Shown here: positions 1 through 8,945 of the stretch, in pieces | Layout: every line of letters starts with the position of its first letter | Position numbering within the stretch: the stretch's first letter is position 1 | Source of the DNA: an uncultured Bacillota bacterium | GTDB lineage: Bacteria; Bacillota; Clostridia; Lachnospirales; CAG-274 | Length of the DNA stretch: 64,000 bases | Direction of reading: 5' to 3' | Assembly: GCA_958426775.1 (NCBI GenBank) | Contig: CATZZP010000002.1 | Span: 112,407-176,406, forward strand | The notes under the pieces: model-generated | The model's input: only the letters and a program-made list of their open reading frames with translations | Told to the model about the DNA's origin: nothing | Database searches by the model: none | Made by a program: the position numbers and the translations under genes

Positions 1-53
1 GCAAATATATTGACGTGCTTCGTTAATTACATTATGAAAGGATTATTTTTGTT

Positions 54-1073
54 ATGAATATTATTGTTACGGGCGGTGCCGGCTTTATCGGCTCAAACTT
101 TGTATTTCATATGCTTGATAAATATCCTGATTACAGGATTATCTGTCTTGATAAGCTTACCTATGCAGGCAATTTATCAACCCTTGCCTCTGTTATGGAC
201 AAGCCTAACTTCCGCTTTGTCAAGGCTGACATCTGTGACAGAGAGGCTGTTTTTAACCTTTTTGAGGAGGAAAAGCCTGATATAGTTGTAAACTTTGCGG
301 CGGAAAGCCATGTAGACCGTTCCATTGAGGACCCTGGTATCTTTTTGCAGACTAATATTATGGGTACTGCCGTGCTTATGGATGCTTGCCGTAAATACGG
401 TATTACACGTTATCATCAGGTTTCTACAGATGAGGTTTACGGTGATTTGCCTTTGGACAGACCTGATTTATTCTTTACTGAGGAAACACCTATCCATACA
501 AGCTCACCCTATAGCTCTTCAAAGGCAGGGGCGGATTTGCTTGTGCTTGCTTACCACAGAACCTACGGTCTGCCTGTTACCATAAGCCGTTGTTCAAACA
601 ACTACGGACCGTATCACTTCCCTGAAAAGCTTATACCTCTTATGGTTATTAATGCTTTACATGATAAGCCCCTGCCTGTATACGGCGAGGGCATTAACGT
701 GCGTGACTGGCTTTATGTAGAAGACCATTGCAAGGCAATTGACCTTATTATACACAAGGGCAAGGTTGGTGAGGTCTACAATATCGGCGGACATAACGAA
801 ATGCGTAATATAGATATTGTTAAGATTATCTGTAAGGAGCTTAATAAGCCTGAAAGTCTTATTATCTACGTTACAGACAGAAAGGGTCACGATATGCGTT
901 ATGCCATTGACCCAACCAAAATATACAATGAGCTTGGCTGGCTGCCTGAAACAAAGTTTGCAGACGGTATAAAGAAAACTATAAAGTGGTATCTTGATAA
1001 TAAAGACTGGTGGCAGGAAATCATCAGCGGTGAGTATCAGAACTACTATCAGAAAATGTATGACAACAGATAA
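54..1073 (+). CDS. rfbB: dTDP-glucose 4,6-dehydratase
   Basis: Second enzyme of dTDP-L-rhamnose synthesis: converts dTDP-glucose to dTDP-4-keto-6-deoxyglucose in the cytoplasm. The 339-residue length is normal for the family. Seen: N-terminal Rossmann motif GGAGFIG (residues 7-13), the STDEVYGDL segment typical of RmlB, and the catalytic YSSSKAG (YxxxK) motif near residue 155. It is followed 11 bases later by rfbD, so the genes form an operon; the first-step enzyme (RfbA) is presumably upstream, outside the window. The ribosome site before the start (AAAGGA at 37-42) is moderate and about 11 bases away. The first 53 bases of the window hold no complete gene. Confidence 0.95.
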   Translation: MNIIVTGGAGFIGSNFVFHMLDKYPDYRIICLDKLTYAGNLSTLASVMDKPNFRFVKADICDREAVFNLFEEEKPDIVVNFAAESHVDRSIEDPGIFLQTNIMGTAVLMDACRKYGITRYHQVSTDEVYGDLPLDRPDLFFTEETPIHTSSPYSSSKAGADLLVLAYHRTYGLPVTISRCSNNYGPYHFPEKLIPLMVINALHDKPLPVYGEGINVRDWLYVEDHCKAIDLIIHKGKVGEVYNIGGHNEMRNIDIVKIICKELNKPESLIIYVTDRKGHDMRYAIDPTKIYNELGWLPETKFADGIKKTIKWYLDNKDWWQEIISGEYQNYYQKMYDNR

Positions 1074-1084
1074 GGAGTATTGCT

Positions 1085-1960
1085 ATGAAGGCTTTAGTAA
1101 CAGGTGTTAAGGGTCAGCTTGGCTATGATGTTGTAAATGAGCTTAAAAAGCGAGGGCATACTGCTGTAGGTGTGGATATTGAGGAAATGGATATAACCGA
1201 CAGCAGCAGTGTTAATAAGGTTATTACAGAGGCAAAGCCTGATGCTGTAATACACTGTGCCGCATGGACAGCTGTTGATGCCGCCGAGGAGGAGGAAAAT
1301 ATCCCAAAGGTTAAGGCGGTTAATGTACAGGGAACGGAAAATATTGCCAAGGTGTGCAAGGCTCTTGATTGCAAAATGATATACATCAGCACCGACTATG
1401 TTTTTGACGGACAGGGTACGGAGCCTTGGCAGCCCGACTGCAAGGACTACAAGCCCCTTAACGTATACGGCGAAACAAAGCTTGCAGGTGAGCTTACGGT
1501 AAGCTCTCTCCTTGATAAGTATTTTATTGTGCGTATTGCATGGGTTTTCGGCTTAAACGGCAAAAACTTTATTAAGACCATGCTTAACGTAGGTAAAAAA
1601 TATGACACCGTAAGGGTGGTAAATGACCAGATAGGCACACCTACCTACACCTATGATTTGGCAAGACTCCTTGTGGATATGGCAGAGGGTGATAAATACG
1701 GCTATTATCATGCTACAAATGAGGGTGGCTATATCAGCTGGTATGATTTTACCCGTGAAATTTTTAAGCAGGCAGGCTATGATACAAAGGTTGTACCCGT
1801 AACTACGGCAGAATACGGTCTTTCTAAGGCGGCACGACCCTTTAACAGCAGATTGGATAAATCTAAGCTAAAGGAAATGGGCTTTGAGCCTTTGCCTGAC
1901 TGGAAGGATGCCCTAAGCAGATATTTAAAGGAGATAGATTATGGCACAGATAAAGGTTGA
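1085..1960 (+). CDS. rfbD: dTDP-4-dehydrorhamnose reductase
   Basis: Last step of dTDP-L-rhamnose synthesis: NAD(P)H-dependent reduction of dTDP-4-keto-L-rhamnose. A 291-residue short-chain dehydrogenase-like protein with the N-terminal nucleotide-binding motif GVKGQLGYD, the STDYVFDG segment and the catalytic YGETKLAGE (YxxxK) motif. AAGGAG lies 7 bases before the ATG. It overlaps rfbC by 20 bases, so translational coupling is likely. Confidence 0.95.
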   Translation: MKALVTGVKGQLGYDVVNELKKRGHTAVGVDIEEMDITDSSSVNKVITEAKPDAVIHCAAWTAVDAAEEEENIPKVKAVNVQGTENIAKVCKALDCKMIYISTDYVFDGQGTEPWQPDCKDYKPLNVYGETKLAGELTVSSLLDKYFIVRIAWVFGLNGKNFIKTMLNVGKKYDTVRVVNDQIGTPTYTYDLARLLVDMAEGDKYGYYHATNEGGYISWYDFTREIFKQAGYDTKVVPVTTAEYGLSKAARPFNSRLDKSKLKEMGFEPLPDWKDALSRYLKEIDYGTDKG

Positions 1961-2555
1961 AAAGAATGTAGGAGGCATAGAGGGTCTTTGCATAATTGAG
2001 CCTGCCGTACACGGCGATAACAGAGGCTATTTTATGGAAACCTACAATCAGCGTGATATGGAGGAAAACGGCTTGAATATGGCCTTTGTACAGGATAATC
2101 AGTCCTGCTCAACAAAGGGCGTATTAAGAGGCTTGCATTTTCAAAAGGAATATCCCCAGGGTAAGCTTGTAAGAGTAATTAAGGGCAGTGTTTTTGATGT
2201 TGCCGTTGACTTAAGAAGCACCTCATCAACCTATGGCAAGTGGTATGGTGTAGAGCTTACGGAGGAAAACAAAAAACAGTTTTATATTCCCGAGGGCTTT
2301 GCCCATGGCTTTTTGGTGCTTAGTGATGTGGCAGAATTCTGCTATAAGTGTACGGACTTTTATCACCCGGGTGATGAGGGGGGTATGGCATGGAATGACC
2401 CTGAAATCGGTATTGACTGGCAGTCCCTCGGTGTAACAGGGGAGTACAGGGGCAGTGCAAGTGCAGAGGGCTATACCTTACCCGACGGCACACCTCTTAA
2501 CTTAAGTGAAAAGGATCAGAAGTGGCTTGGTTTAACGGAAACCTTTAAATTTTAA
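1941..2555 (+). CDS. rfbC: dTDP-4-dehydrorhamnose 3,5-epimerase
   Basis: Cupin-fold epimerase that converts dTDP-4-keto-6-deoxyglucose to dTDP-4-keto-L-rhamnose. Seen: RGYFMETYNQ, FVQDNQSCS, the RGLHFQ motif carrying the conserved His, and YIPEGFAHGFLVLSD. The 204-residue length is slightly longer than the usual ~185. The start lies inside rfbD with AAGGAGAT a few bases upstream. The order rfbB-rfbD-rfbC is a complete dTDP-rhamnose module apart from rfbA. Use of the sugar is suggested by the rhamnosyltransferase-like genes near 28-30 kb. Confidence 0.94.
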   Translation: MAQIKVEKNVGGIEGLCIIEPAVHGDNRGYFMETYNQRDMEENGLNMAFVQDNQSCSTKGVLRGLHFQKEYPQGKLVRVIKGSVFDVAVDLRSTSSTYGKWYGVELTEENKKQFYIPEGFAHGFLVLSDVAEFCYKCTDFYHPGDEGGMAWNDPEIGIDWQSLGVTGEYRGSASAEGYTLPDGTPLNLSEKDQKWLGLTETFKF

Positions 2556-2696
2556 AAAATTTTTTCCTGCATTTTGCATAAAAAATCCTTTTTTGTCATT
2601 ATTGCTTTTAAGCAAAATGATTAAGGGACTTATTGATGTGTAAAAAAAGCACAATTCTTAGTATTTTTTTTGTGGGAAATGATAGTTTGTTTTTGT
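2556..2696 (+). other. AT-rich intergenic stretch after rfbC
   Basis: Contains a weak inverted repeat just after rfbC: ATTTTTT and AAAAAAT arms around TGCATTTTGCA, about 2564-2591. It may act as a poor terminator. A second small hairpin, TTGCTTTTAAGCAA, lies near 2604. I see no open frame with a ribosome site. Confidence 0.4.
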
Positions 2697-2725
2697 TTGA
2701 CAAGCTTTTTATTCAGTGATACTAT
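2697..2725 (+). promoter_or_regulatory. Sigma-A-type promoter for the sugar transferase gene
   Basis: TTGACA at 2697-2702, a 17-base spacer and TACTAT at 2720-2725. This gives a leader of about 100 bases before the gene at 2837. Confidence 0.6.
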
Positions 2726-2766
2726 ATTAATAGTTATGTTGGTTTATTATGCCGATAAAGGTAAGG

Positions 2767-2786
2767 CAAGCTTAAAGCTTGTTTTT
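2767..2786 (+). promoter_or_regulatory. Leader palindrome with T-run (possible attenuator)
   Basis: The 15-base perfect inverted repeat CAAGCTTAAAGCTTG (2767-2781) is followed directly by TTTTT. It lies inside the leader between the promoter at 2697 and the start at 2837. The stem is short, so termination is only a possibility. Confidence 0.35.
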
Positions 2787-2836
2787 AAAACAGGCTGTAT
2801 TGGCTTTAGGGTTTTAATAAAAGAGGATTGGTAGAT

Positions 2837-3520
2837 ATGGAAGCAAAGATGAATGAAATTTATTTTCGAGGCGATTTAAAGGTAAAGGACTTAGAGTTTA
2901 CGGTTGAAAAAAGGAAGGGTTATTTTTTTGCAAAGCGTATATTTGATATTGTATCCTCAGGCTGTGCATTAGTAGTACTTTCACCTGTTTTTCTGCTGAC
3001 AGCTGCCGCAATTAAGCTTGAGGATTCTAAGGGACCTGTTGTATTCAGCCAGATAAGGGTCGGCAAGGACGGAGAGCCTTTCAAAATGTACAAATTCAGA
3101 AGTATGTATGTTGATGCTGAGGAAAGGCTTAAAGAGCTTCAGGATCAAAATGAGGCAGACGGTCCTGTGTTTAAGATTAAGAATGACCCCCGTATTACCA
3201 AGGTAGGCAGATTTATCAGAAAGTACAGTATTGACGAGCTTATGCAACTTGTAAACGTATTTAAGGGAGATATGTCTGTTATAGGTCCAAGACCTGCCTT
3301 ACCTAAGGAGGTAGAGGAGTACGATGCCTTTGCAAAAAAAAGGCTTACCGTTAAGCCCGGCTTAAGCTGTTACTGGCAGGTAAGCGGCAGAAGCAATATA
3401 GGCTTTGATGAATGGATGCATTTAGATGTAAAGTATATAGAAGAAATGAGTATGCTGACAGATATTAAAATTGTTTTAAAAACAATACCTGCAGTATTAA
3501 AGGGCGACGGAGCCTGCTAA
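2837..3520 (+). CDS. Sugar-phosphate transferase (bacterial sugar transferase, WcaJ/ExoY-like)
   Basis: Predicted polyprenyl-phosphate hexose-1-phosphate transferase that starts glycan assembly on the lipid carrier at the membrane. Seen: one hydrophobic segment (about residues 35-58), then the family motifs KMYKFRSM, DPRITKVGRFIRKYSIDELMQL, VIGPRPALP and KPGLSCYWQVSGRS. This is the short form (about 227 residues) without the extra N-terminal four-helix region. The frame also opens three codons earlier at a TTG (2828), but AAGAGG at 2820-2826 is well spaced for the ATG at 2837. The neighbouring dTDP-rhamnose genes and nucleotidyltransferase suggest surface polysaccharide. The sugar substrate cannot be told from sequence. 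Confidence 0.88.
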   Translation: MEAKMNEIYFRGDLKVKDLEFTVEKRKGYFFAKRIFDIVSSGCALVVLSPVFLLTAAAIKLEDSKGPVVFSQIRVGKDGEPFKMYKFRSMYVDAEERLKELQDQNEADGPVFKIKNDPRITKVGRFIRKYSIDELMQLVNVFKGDMSVIGPRPALPKEVEEYDAFAKKRLTVKPGLSCYWQVSGRSNIGFDEWMHLDVKYIEEMSMLTDIKIVLKTIPAVLKGDGAC

Positions 3521-3540
3521 AAAATTTTATGGAGTAAATT

Positions 3541-4467
3541 ATGAAAACAGCTTTGGTTATTATGGCGGCGGGCATTGGCTCACGCTTCGGAGGCGGTATT
3601 AAACAGCTTGAGCCTGTAGGCAGACATGGTGAAATAATAATGGATTATTCCATTCATGATGCTATAGAAGCAGGCTTTAACAAGATAGTTTTTATTATAA
3701 GACACGATATAGAGGATGCCTTTAAGGAGGCAATCGGTAACAGAATTGAAAGTATATGTAAAAAGCTTAATGTGGAAATTGCTTATGCTTTTCAGGAAAT
3801 GTCAGATATTCCTCAGGGCTACAATGTGCCTGAGGGCAGAGTAAAGCCATGGGGTACGGGTCAGGCAGTATTATCCTGTAAGGGTATAGTAAATGAGCCT
3901 TTTGCAGTTATAAATGCAGACGATTACTATGGTAAAGAGGCATTTAAAAAGCTTAATGAGTTTTTACAGGGTTATAGTGAGGATAAGGCAAACAGCTACT
4001 GTATGGCAGGCTTTGTGCTTAAAAATACCTTAAGCGAAAACGGCGGTGTTACAAGAGGTGTTTGTGAGCTTGATGAAAATGCTTACCTTGTAGCAGTTAA
4101 GGAAACCTCAAACATTGTTAAAACTCAGAACGGAGCAGAAGCAGAGGGCATTGCAATCAATCCTGACTCCTATGTATCAATGAATATGTGGGGACTTACC
4201 CCTGAATTTATAGATAGCCTTGAGGTTGGCTTTAAGGAATTTTTAGACGAAATTAAGGGCAACGAGCTTAAGGCAGAATATCTTTTACCTATTTACATAG
4301 ATAAGCTCCTTAAAGCAGACAGGATATCCGTAAAGGTTCTTGATACTAAGGACAGGTGGTTCGGCGTAACCTATAAGGCGGATAAGGATATAGTGGTAAA
4401 ATCCTTTGAACAGCTTATTTCAAGCGGTGTTTATGAGGATAACCTCTTTCAGGATTTATTAAAGTAA
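3541..4467 (+). CDS. Sugar nucleotidyltransferase (NTP-transferase fold)
   Basis: A 308-residue protein of the nucleotidyltransferase superfamily. It opens with MAAGIGSRFGGGIKQLEPVG, the glycine-rich nucleotide-binding loop with a lysine, and carries VINADDYYG, the probable metal-binding aspartates. Such proteins activate a sugar-1-phosphate to an NDP-sugar. It is too divergent from GalU, RfbA or GlgC to name the substrate. It follows the sugar transferase by 20 bases with a GGAG ribosome site, so the two are probably co-transcribed and serve the same glycan. Confidence 0.8.
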   Translation: MKTALVIMAAGIGSRFGGGIKQLEPVGRHGEIIMDYSIHDAIEAGFNKIVFIIRHDIEDAFKEAIGNRIESICKKLNVEIAYAFQEMSDIPQGYNVPEGRVKPWGTGQAVLSCKGIVNEPFAVINADDYYGKEAFKKLNEFLQGYSEDKANSYCMAGFVLKNTLSENGGVTRGVCELDENAYLVAVKETSNIVKTQNGAEAEGIAINPDSYVSMNMWGLTPEFIDSLEVGFKEFLDEIKGNELKAEYLLPIYIDKLLKADRISVKVLDTKDRWFGVTYKADKDIVVKSFEQLISSGVYEDNLFQDLLK

Positions 4468-4474
4468 GAAAATT

Positions 4475-4510
4475 AAAGGTTTAAGGTTGAATTTTCCTTA
4501 AACCTTTTTT
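4475..4510 (+). terminator. Intrinsic terminator after the nucleotidyltransferase
   Basis: Arms AAAGGTTTAAGG (4475-4486) and CCTTAAACCTTT (4496-4507), a 9-base loop, then a T-run to 4510. Confidence 0.85.
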
Positions 4511-4569
4511 GTTTAATATATAGAATTTGAGTTTTATAAAAGAGGGTTTTGTAAAAACTGACAAACACA

Positions 4570-4609
4570 AAAGAACCGCTGTAAGTATAGTGCCTTACAG
4601 CGGTTCTTT
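4570..4609. terminator. Strong hairpin (repeat family copy 1), terminator of the LRR gene
   Basis: Perfect 16-base arms AAAGAACCGCTGTAAG (4570-4585) and CTTACAGCGGTTCTTT (4594-4609) with an 8-base loop. It lies between convergent genes and can serve the minus-strand LRR gene, where the downstream bases read TTTTGTGTTT. A near-identical hairpin occurs at 40008-40046. Confidence 0.75.
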
Positions 4610-4699
4610 ATTAACTTAAGGTGTTTTTACAGCCCTTTTTAAATTAATAATTAGCTCTATTTAGCTATTATAAATATTAAAGTAAGACAGGTTTATAAT

Positions 4700-7600
4700 T
4701 TATGCCTGCTCTTTTTCCACTGGGAAAAGGAAGTTACTGCTAAGTGATTTCTGAAGTATGTTTGATGCATCTGTTGCAGAGATAGCACCGTCACCGTCAA
4801 CGTCAATCAAGGCAATGGTTTCCTCATTTAAAATAGGTGATAAGGAATGCTGCATTGTCATAGAAGCATCATCAGCAGTAATCTGCATATCGCCGTTAGC
4901 ATCGCCCCAGATACCGTTATAGCCTATTGTAAGTATAAGGTTTTCATTATCAGGTACAGTGTAGTAGCCGTCTTCAGCCACCTTCTCAGCGTTTACGAGA
5001 ACGTGCTTTTCATTAGCCTGATCATCAGCTATTGTGATTTTAAGTATGTCGCCGCCTACTACATAGTCCCCTGTTTTAAGTTCAACACTGTTCCTGGTTA
5101 CGGTTACACCGTCAGGAATGGTAATCTTACCCTTTACAACAACAGTATCAATACCATCTACAAACTCAGCATATTCAATGTCATAATTGTATTTACCGAT
5201 ATATCCGCTTGCAATGCTGGTATCGGAAAATTTATCCATATTGTTTGCTGGGTCATTAAATGCAAGGAAATATGTTACGTTATTAGAGTTTTTATCGCAA
5301 AGTACCTTTGCATTGTAGGTATTAATAAACGGTGTATCGGAAATAGCAAGCTTGGCAGTTTGAGGTATAATAATACGCTCAATACCGGTACAACCCTTAA
5401 ATGCGTTTAAGCCTACTGTTATATTATGTGGCAGGGTTATTGATTTAATAGATGAGCAGTTTTCAAAGGCAAGCTCACCTATATTTTCGGTAAGTACGCC
5501 AAAGGTAACCTTTTCAAGGGATTTACAGCCTGTAAATGCCTGTTTACCTATGGTTTTGCAGTTGTACGGAGCGTTAAACTCAACCAAAGCAGAGCAGTTT
5601 CTGAAGAGGTTTGCAGGAACGTCGGAAAGCATACCTACATTCTTGCTCTTTTCTGTTTCACTTGTGCTTGCTGTGCGTACAGGTGTTGTATTTACCGTTA
5701 CGTTTTTAAGTGCAGTACAGCCTGAGAATTGCTGTGAGGAGGCTGTTTCATTTACGGTAATAACATGTTCATTTGACACAGTGAGAGTATTAAAATTAAT
5801 TGTACTCACATTGTCATAGGAGCTGATTACAGGTACGCTAACCTGGGTTGTAGTGTTATCAGGGTTAGTAACAGTAATTGTATCATACCTTGTTGCAGTA
5901 ACCTGTGGTGCATCAAAGCTTAATTTTTCCAGACCGGTACAGCCTAAGAAAACGGAATTGTCCATATATCTTACTGTTGCAGGTATATTAACGTTGATTA
6001 ATTTTCTACAGTTTGAAAAAGCACTTGAAAATACATATTCGGCATTACCCATATCAAGGTCGAATATGGTAGAGCCGGCAAGGGCTGAAACGCCTATTGC
6101 AGTTACAGGTCCTAAATCCAGACTTATAAGGTTATTCTTCATAGAGCAGGTGGAGCCTGCAAGAGGTTGGTTAATCCATGAATTTTCAAGCCAAAGCTGT
6201 TCATCTGTAATGCCTTGCTTTGTAAAGAAGTCATCAGGTATGGTTAAGGATTCAAACCCGCCTCTGTAGCCCGTAATTACATTGCCCTCAAGAATAAGAA
6301 ACTCCTCATCTAAAATATCGGTCATTGTAGTATCGGTGCTGTAGCTTAAGCCGTTACGATAAGCAAAGCCGTAAGGGTGACTGCCTTCGGGAGCTATAAT
6401 GGTCAAATTAGGACAATTTACAAAGGCATTGTCGTCTATAATAACCACACTGCGTGTAAGCTCATAATCGCCTAAAGCAGTACAGCCGTTAAATGCGTTA
6501 GCGTCAATACGTGCAAGGAAACGTGGGCTTGGCGGGCTTACAAGTGCAGGACAGTTGCCAAAAGCATAGGAAGATATTGAACCTGCATTATCACCTACGG
6601 TAACCTTAGTAAGGGAAGTACAGTTTTGGAAGGTACCTGTGCTGATACCTAAAAGTAACACAGATAAATCAGCAGTTTCAAGGGAGGTACAATCCTTAAA
6701 TATATATGTACCGAATTTGCAGTTGCTTATGCCTATTACATTATAACCGCCAATTGAAAAATCAACCTTTTTAAGGTTTTTACAGTTTGTAAAGCAGTAA
6801 TCGCCGATAGTACCAACACCCTCTAATGCTGTAACGGAGGTTAAGTTCTCACAGTTTGAGAAAGTGTATTGACCTATTTCGCCCCAACCCTGAAGCTCCA
6901 GGTTTGTAAGTGAATTACATTCAGTAAAAGCATATGAGCCTATTCTGCTGATTACCTTACCCTCGTTAAAGTTATGGGTAAGTGTAGAAAGCTTAGGACA
7001 AGCCTTAAAGGCTAAGTCATATATATTAGCCTGGCCGTTAAGGATAACCTCGGTTAAGCTACTGCACTTTGTAAATGCCTCTCTGCCTATTATAATACTA
7101 TTGTTTGCAATAACAGAGGTAAGATTGTCACAGCCCGTAAATGCAGCTGAACCCATATTGATAGGGGAGTTAGTTATAAGTGACTTAAGATTAAGGTTGT
7201 TTTGTACGGCATTTGCAGCTATAGACAAGGTTCTTGTAGAGGTTGGTAAATTTAAAACGCCCGGTGTACCTGTATTACCCTCTGCATCTGTTATTATAAT
7301 AGGGTTAACAGGAGGACAGTACTCTATAGATGTAATATTATTTACCTTGCCCTTACAGAGAATACCGTCCATATCGGTAAATATCAAGTTGTTTTCATCA
7401 ACAAAAACGTTCTTCATAGCTGTACAGCCGTTGAAGGACTCAGCATTAAGTGTAGATTTGAGGGATGGACCTACATTGACTGTTTCAAGAGAGGTACAGC
7501 CTGTAAAGGTGCCAATACCTAAGGTAGTAATATTTTTGTTAATAGTAATTTCTTTAAGACCTGTACAGCCTTCATAAGTGTTTTTACCAAAAACCATGGA

Positions 7601-8659
7601 AAGCTCGTTAGCTGTAACATTACCTGAGTATACACTAAACTCTTCATTTATTATTTTTGCACCTGTAACATTGTACATACCCTCAGTTGAAAATTCAACT
7701 GTATTAAGAGAGGTACAGCCCTTGAAAAGCTGATCGCCTGCTTTCTGAAAGCCTGAAATATAAGCACTTTCCAAAGCGGTACAGCCCTGGAATACATTTG
7801 AACCTAAGGTAGTAGCAACCGTATATTTGGTTTTGTCGTAAATATTGTTACCGTCAATAGTTTCGTAGTAAAGGGTGTTGCCGTTTTCATCTGTAGCATA
7901 AGCGTAAGCAGGATTACCGTACTTGTCATATACCGGGTTACCTGCTCCGTCAGTAAGGGCAACATAGGTATAGTTGCCGTTTTCATCGGTTATAGGCTCA
8001 GGCATTTGTACAGTGGCATAAATCTTACCGTTAATATTTACATTTTTAAGGTTAGTACAGTTAAGGAATGCCTTATCTCCAATTTCTCTTATAGTTTCGG
8101 GCAGAGAAACAGAGGTAACCTTAGCCGCCTCAAAGGCACTTGCCGCAACTGCACGTACTTTACGGATAACATTGGTACCGTCGGGAAGTTTAATTTCTAC
8201 CTCAGAGGGAATAACTACCAGACATTCAACGTCCTTTGAGATATTTGTAATCTGACAGCAAACCTCATCATTAAACACATAGTCGTGCTTTAAGGTAAGG
8301 GTGTAGCTTACACCGTTTACATCTGTCTGAGGCAGCTCTGTATAGCTGGTATCTACAGCATAAGCAGATATGGTATCGGAGCTGTCGGCAGAAGAAAAAG
8401 CATATAAGGCAGCAGCTGAAGTTTCATTGTCAGATGGTATTGCCTCGTTTATAGTATCTATAGTATCTGTACCTTCTTCAGGCTCAGTTGAAAAATCAAT
8501 AGCCTGTGAAGAAACTTCATTATCATTTGCAGCAATCCCCGAAATATTGTAGCTTGCAGATGATGAAAGATCTGTTGTATCCTGACTGTAGGCATAAATA
8601 TTACAATTACCTAATATAACAGAAGATACAAGAATTGAACATAATAATCGTTTTTTCAT
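4700..8659 (-). CDS. Secreted BspA-type leucine-rich-repeat protein with C-terminal dockerin
   Basis: A 1319-residue surface or scaffold-bound protein. Residues 1-25 form a signal peptide (KKR, hydrophobic core ILVSSVILG). From about residue 150 to 1160 there are many LRR_5-type units of the pattern F-x-x-C-x-x-L-x-x-V-x-[IL], for example AFTGCDNLTSV and AFENCSSIKSI, interrupted by a DENGN-rich insert near 225-270. At about residues 1249-1308 are two calcium-loop repeats typical of a type I dockerin: GDANGDMQITADDA and DVDGDGAISATDA. Dockerins bind cohesins on a scaffoldin; none is encoded here. BspA-like LRR proteins are often adhesins, so a role in attachment is an inference. It is a single-gene unit with its own promoter and a GGGAGG ribosome site. 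Confidence 0.88.
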   Translation of the reverse strand: MKKRLLCSILVSSVILGNCNIYAYSQDTTDLSSSASYNISGIAANDNEVSSQAIDFSTEPEEGTDTIDTINEAIPSDNETSAAALYAFSSADSSDTISAYAVDTSYTELPQTDVNGVSYTLTLKHDYVFNDEVCCQITNISKDVECLVVIPSEVEIKLPDGTNVIRKVRAVAASAFEAAKVTSVSLPETIREIGDKAFLNCTNLKNVNINGKIYATVQMPEPITDENGNYTYVALTDGAGNPVYDKYGNPAYAYATDENGNTLYYETIDGNNIYDKTKYTVATTLGSNVFQGCTALESAYISGFQKAGDQLFKGCTSLNTVEFSTEGMYNVTGAKIINEEFSVYSGNVTANELSMVFGKNTYEGCTGLKEITINKNITTLGIGTFTGCTSLETVNVGPSLKSTLNAESFNGCTAMKNVFVDENNLIFTDMDGILCKGKVNNITSIEYCPPVNPIIITDAEGNTGTPGVLNLPTSTRTLSIAANAVQNNLNLKSLITNSPINMGSAAFTGCDNLTSVIANNSIIIGREAFTKCSSLTEVILNGQANIYDLAFKACPKLSTLTHNFNEGKVISRIGSYAFTECNSLTNLELQGWGEIGQYTFSNCENLTSVTALEGVGTIGDYCFTNCKNLKKVDFSIGGYNVIGISNCKFGTYIFKDCTSLETADLSVLLLGISTGTFQNCTSLTKVTVGDNAGSISSYAFGNCPALVSPPSPRFLARIDANAFNGCTALGDYELTRSVVIIDDNAFVNCPNLTIIAPEGSHPYGFAYRNGLSYSTDTTMTDILDEEFLILEGNVITGYRGGFESLTIPDDFFTKQGITDEQLWLENSWINQPLAGSTCSMKNNLISLDLGPVTAIGVSALAGSTIFDLDMGNAEYVFSSAFSNCRKLINVNIPATVRYMDNSVFLGCTGLEKLSFDAPQVTATRYDTITVTNPDNTTTQVSVPVISSYDNVSTINFNTLTVSNEHVITVNETASSQQFSGCTALKNVTVNTTPVRTASTSETEKSKNVGMLSDVPANLFRNCSALVEFNAPYNCKTIGKQAFTGCKSLEKVTFGVLTENIGELAFENCSSIKSITLPHNITVGLNAFKGCTGIERIIIPQTAKLAISDTPFINTYNAKVLCDKNSNNVTYFLAFNDPANNMDKFSDTSIASGYIGKYNYDIEYAEFVDGIDTVVVKGKITIPDGVTVTRNSVELKTGDYVVGGDILKITIADDQANEKHVLVNAEKVAEDGYYTVPDNENLILTIGYNGIWGDANGDMQITADDASMTMQHSLSPILNEETIALIDVDGDGAISATDASNILQKSLSSNFLFPVEKEQA

Positions 8660-8703
8660 TATAAAACCCTCCCATTATTAATGTTTTATAGTTTAAATAT
8701 ACC

Positions 8704-8732
8704 ATTATACCTACAATAAGTCAATTATTCAA
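8704..8732 (-). promoter_or_regulatory. Promoter of the LRR-dockerin gene
   Basis: On the minus strand: TTGAAT (8732-8727), a 17-base spacer, and TATAAT (8709-8704), giving a leader of about 40 bases. Confidence 0.6.
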
Positions 8733-8945
8733 GTTGCACATATTTGTGTATATTTATAAAACTATGAGATACCGTGATTTTTTCTTGTAAGACAAAAGTT
8801 TTTGGAGTATATTTAAAAAATTACGTTATCGGTGGGTTTTAAATAAACAGGTTGGAAGCAAATGACTTGTAGGTGTTTAATGATATAATATATATGATAT
8901 ATACCTATGAGGATTTTTTTATGCCGTCTCTTTATCAAGGTTGCT
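8733..8945. other. AT-rich intergenic region
   Basis: Between the LRR promoter and the 3' end of the MerR gene. It contains TATA-rich sequence near 8882-8904 but no clear terminator or gene. Confidence 0.4.

Noticed and set aside
4847..8552. Several open frames of 60-190 codons antisense to the LRR gene
   Set aside because: They are shadows of the repeated LRR codon pattern and lack ribosome sites.
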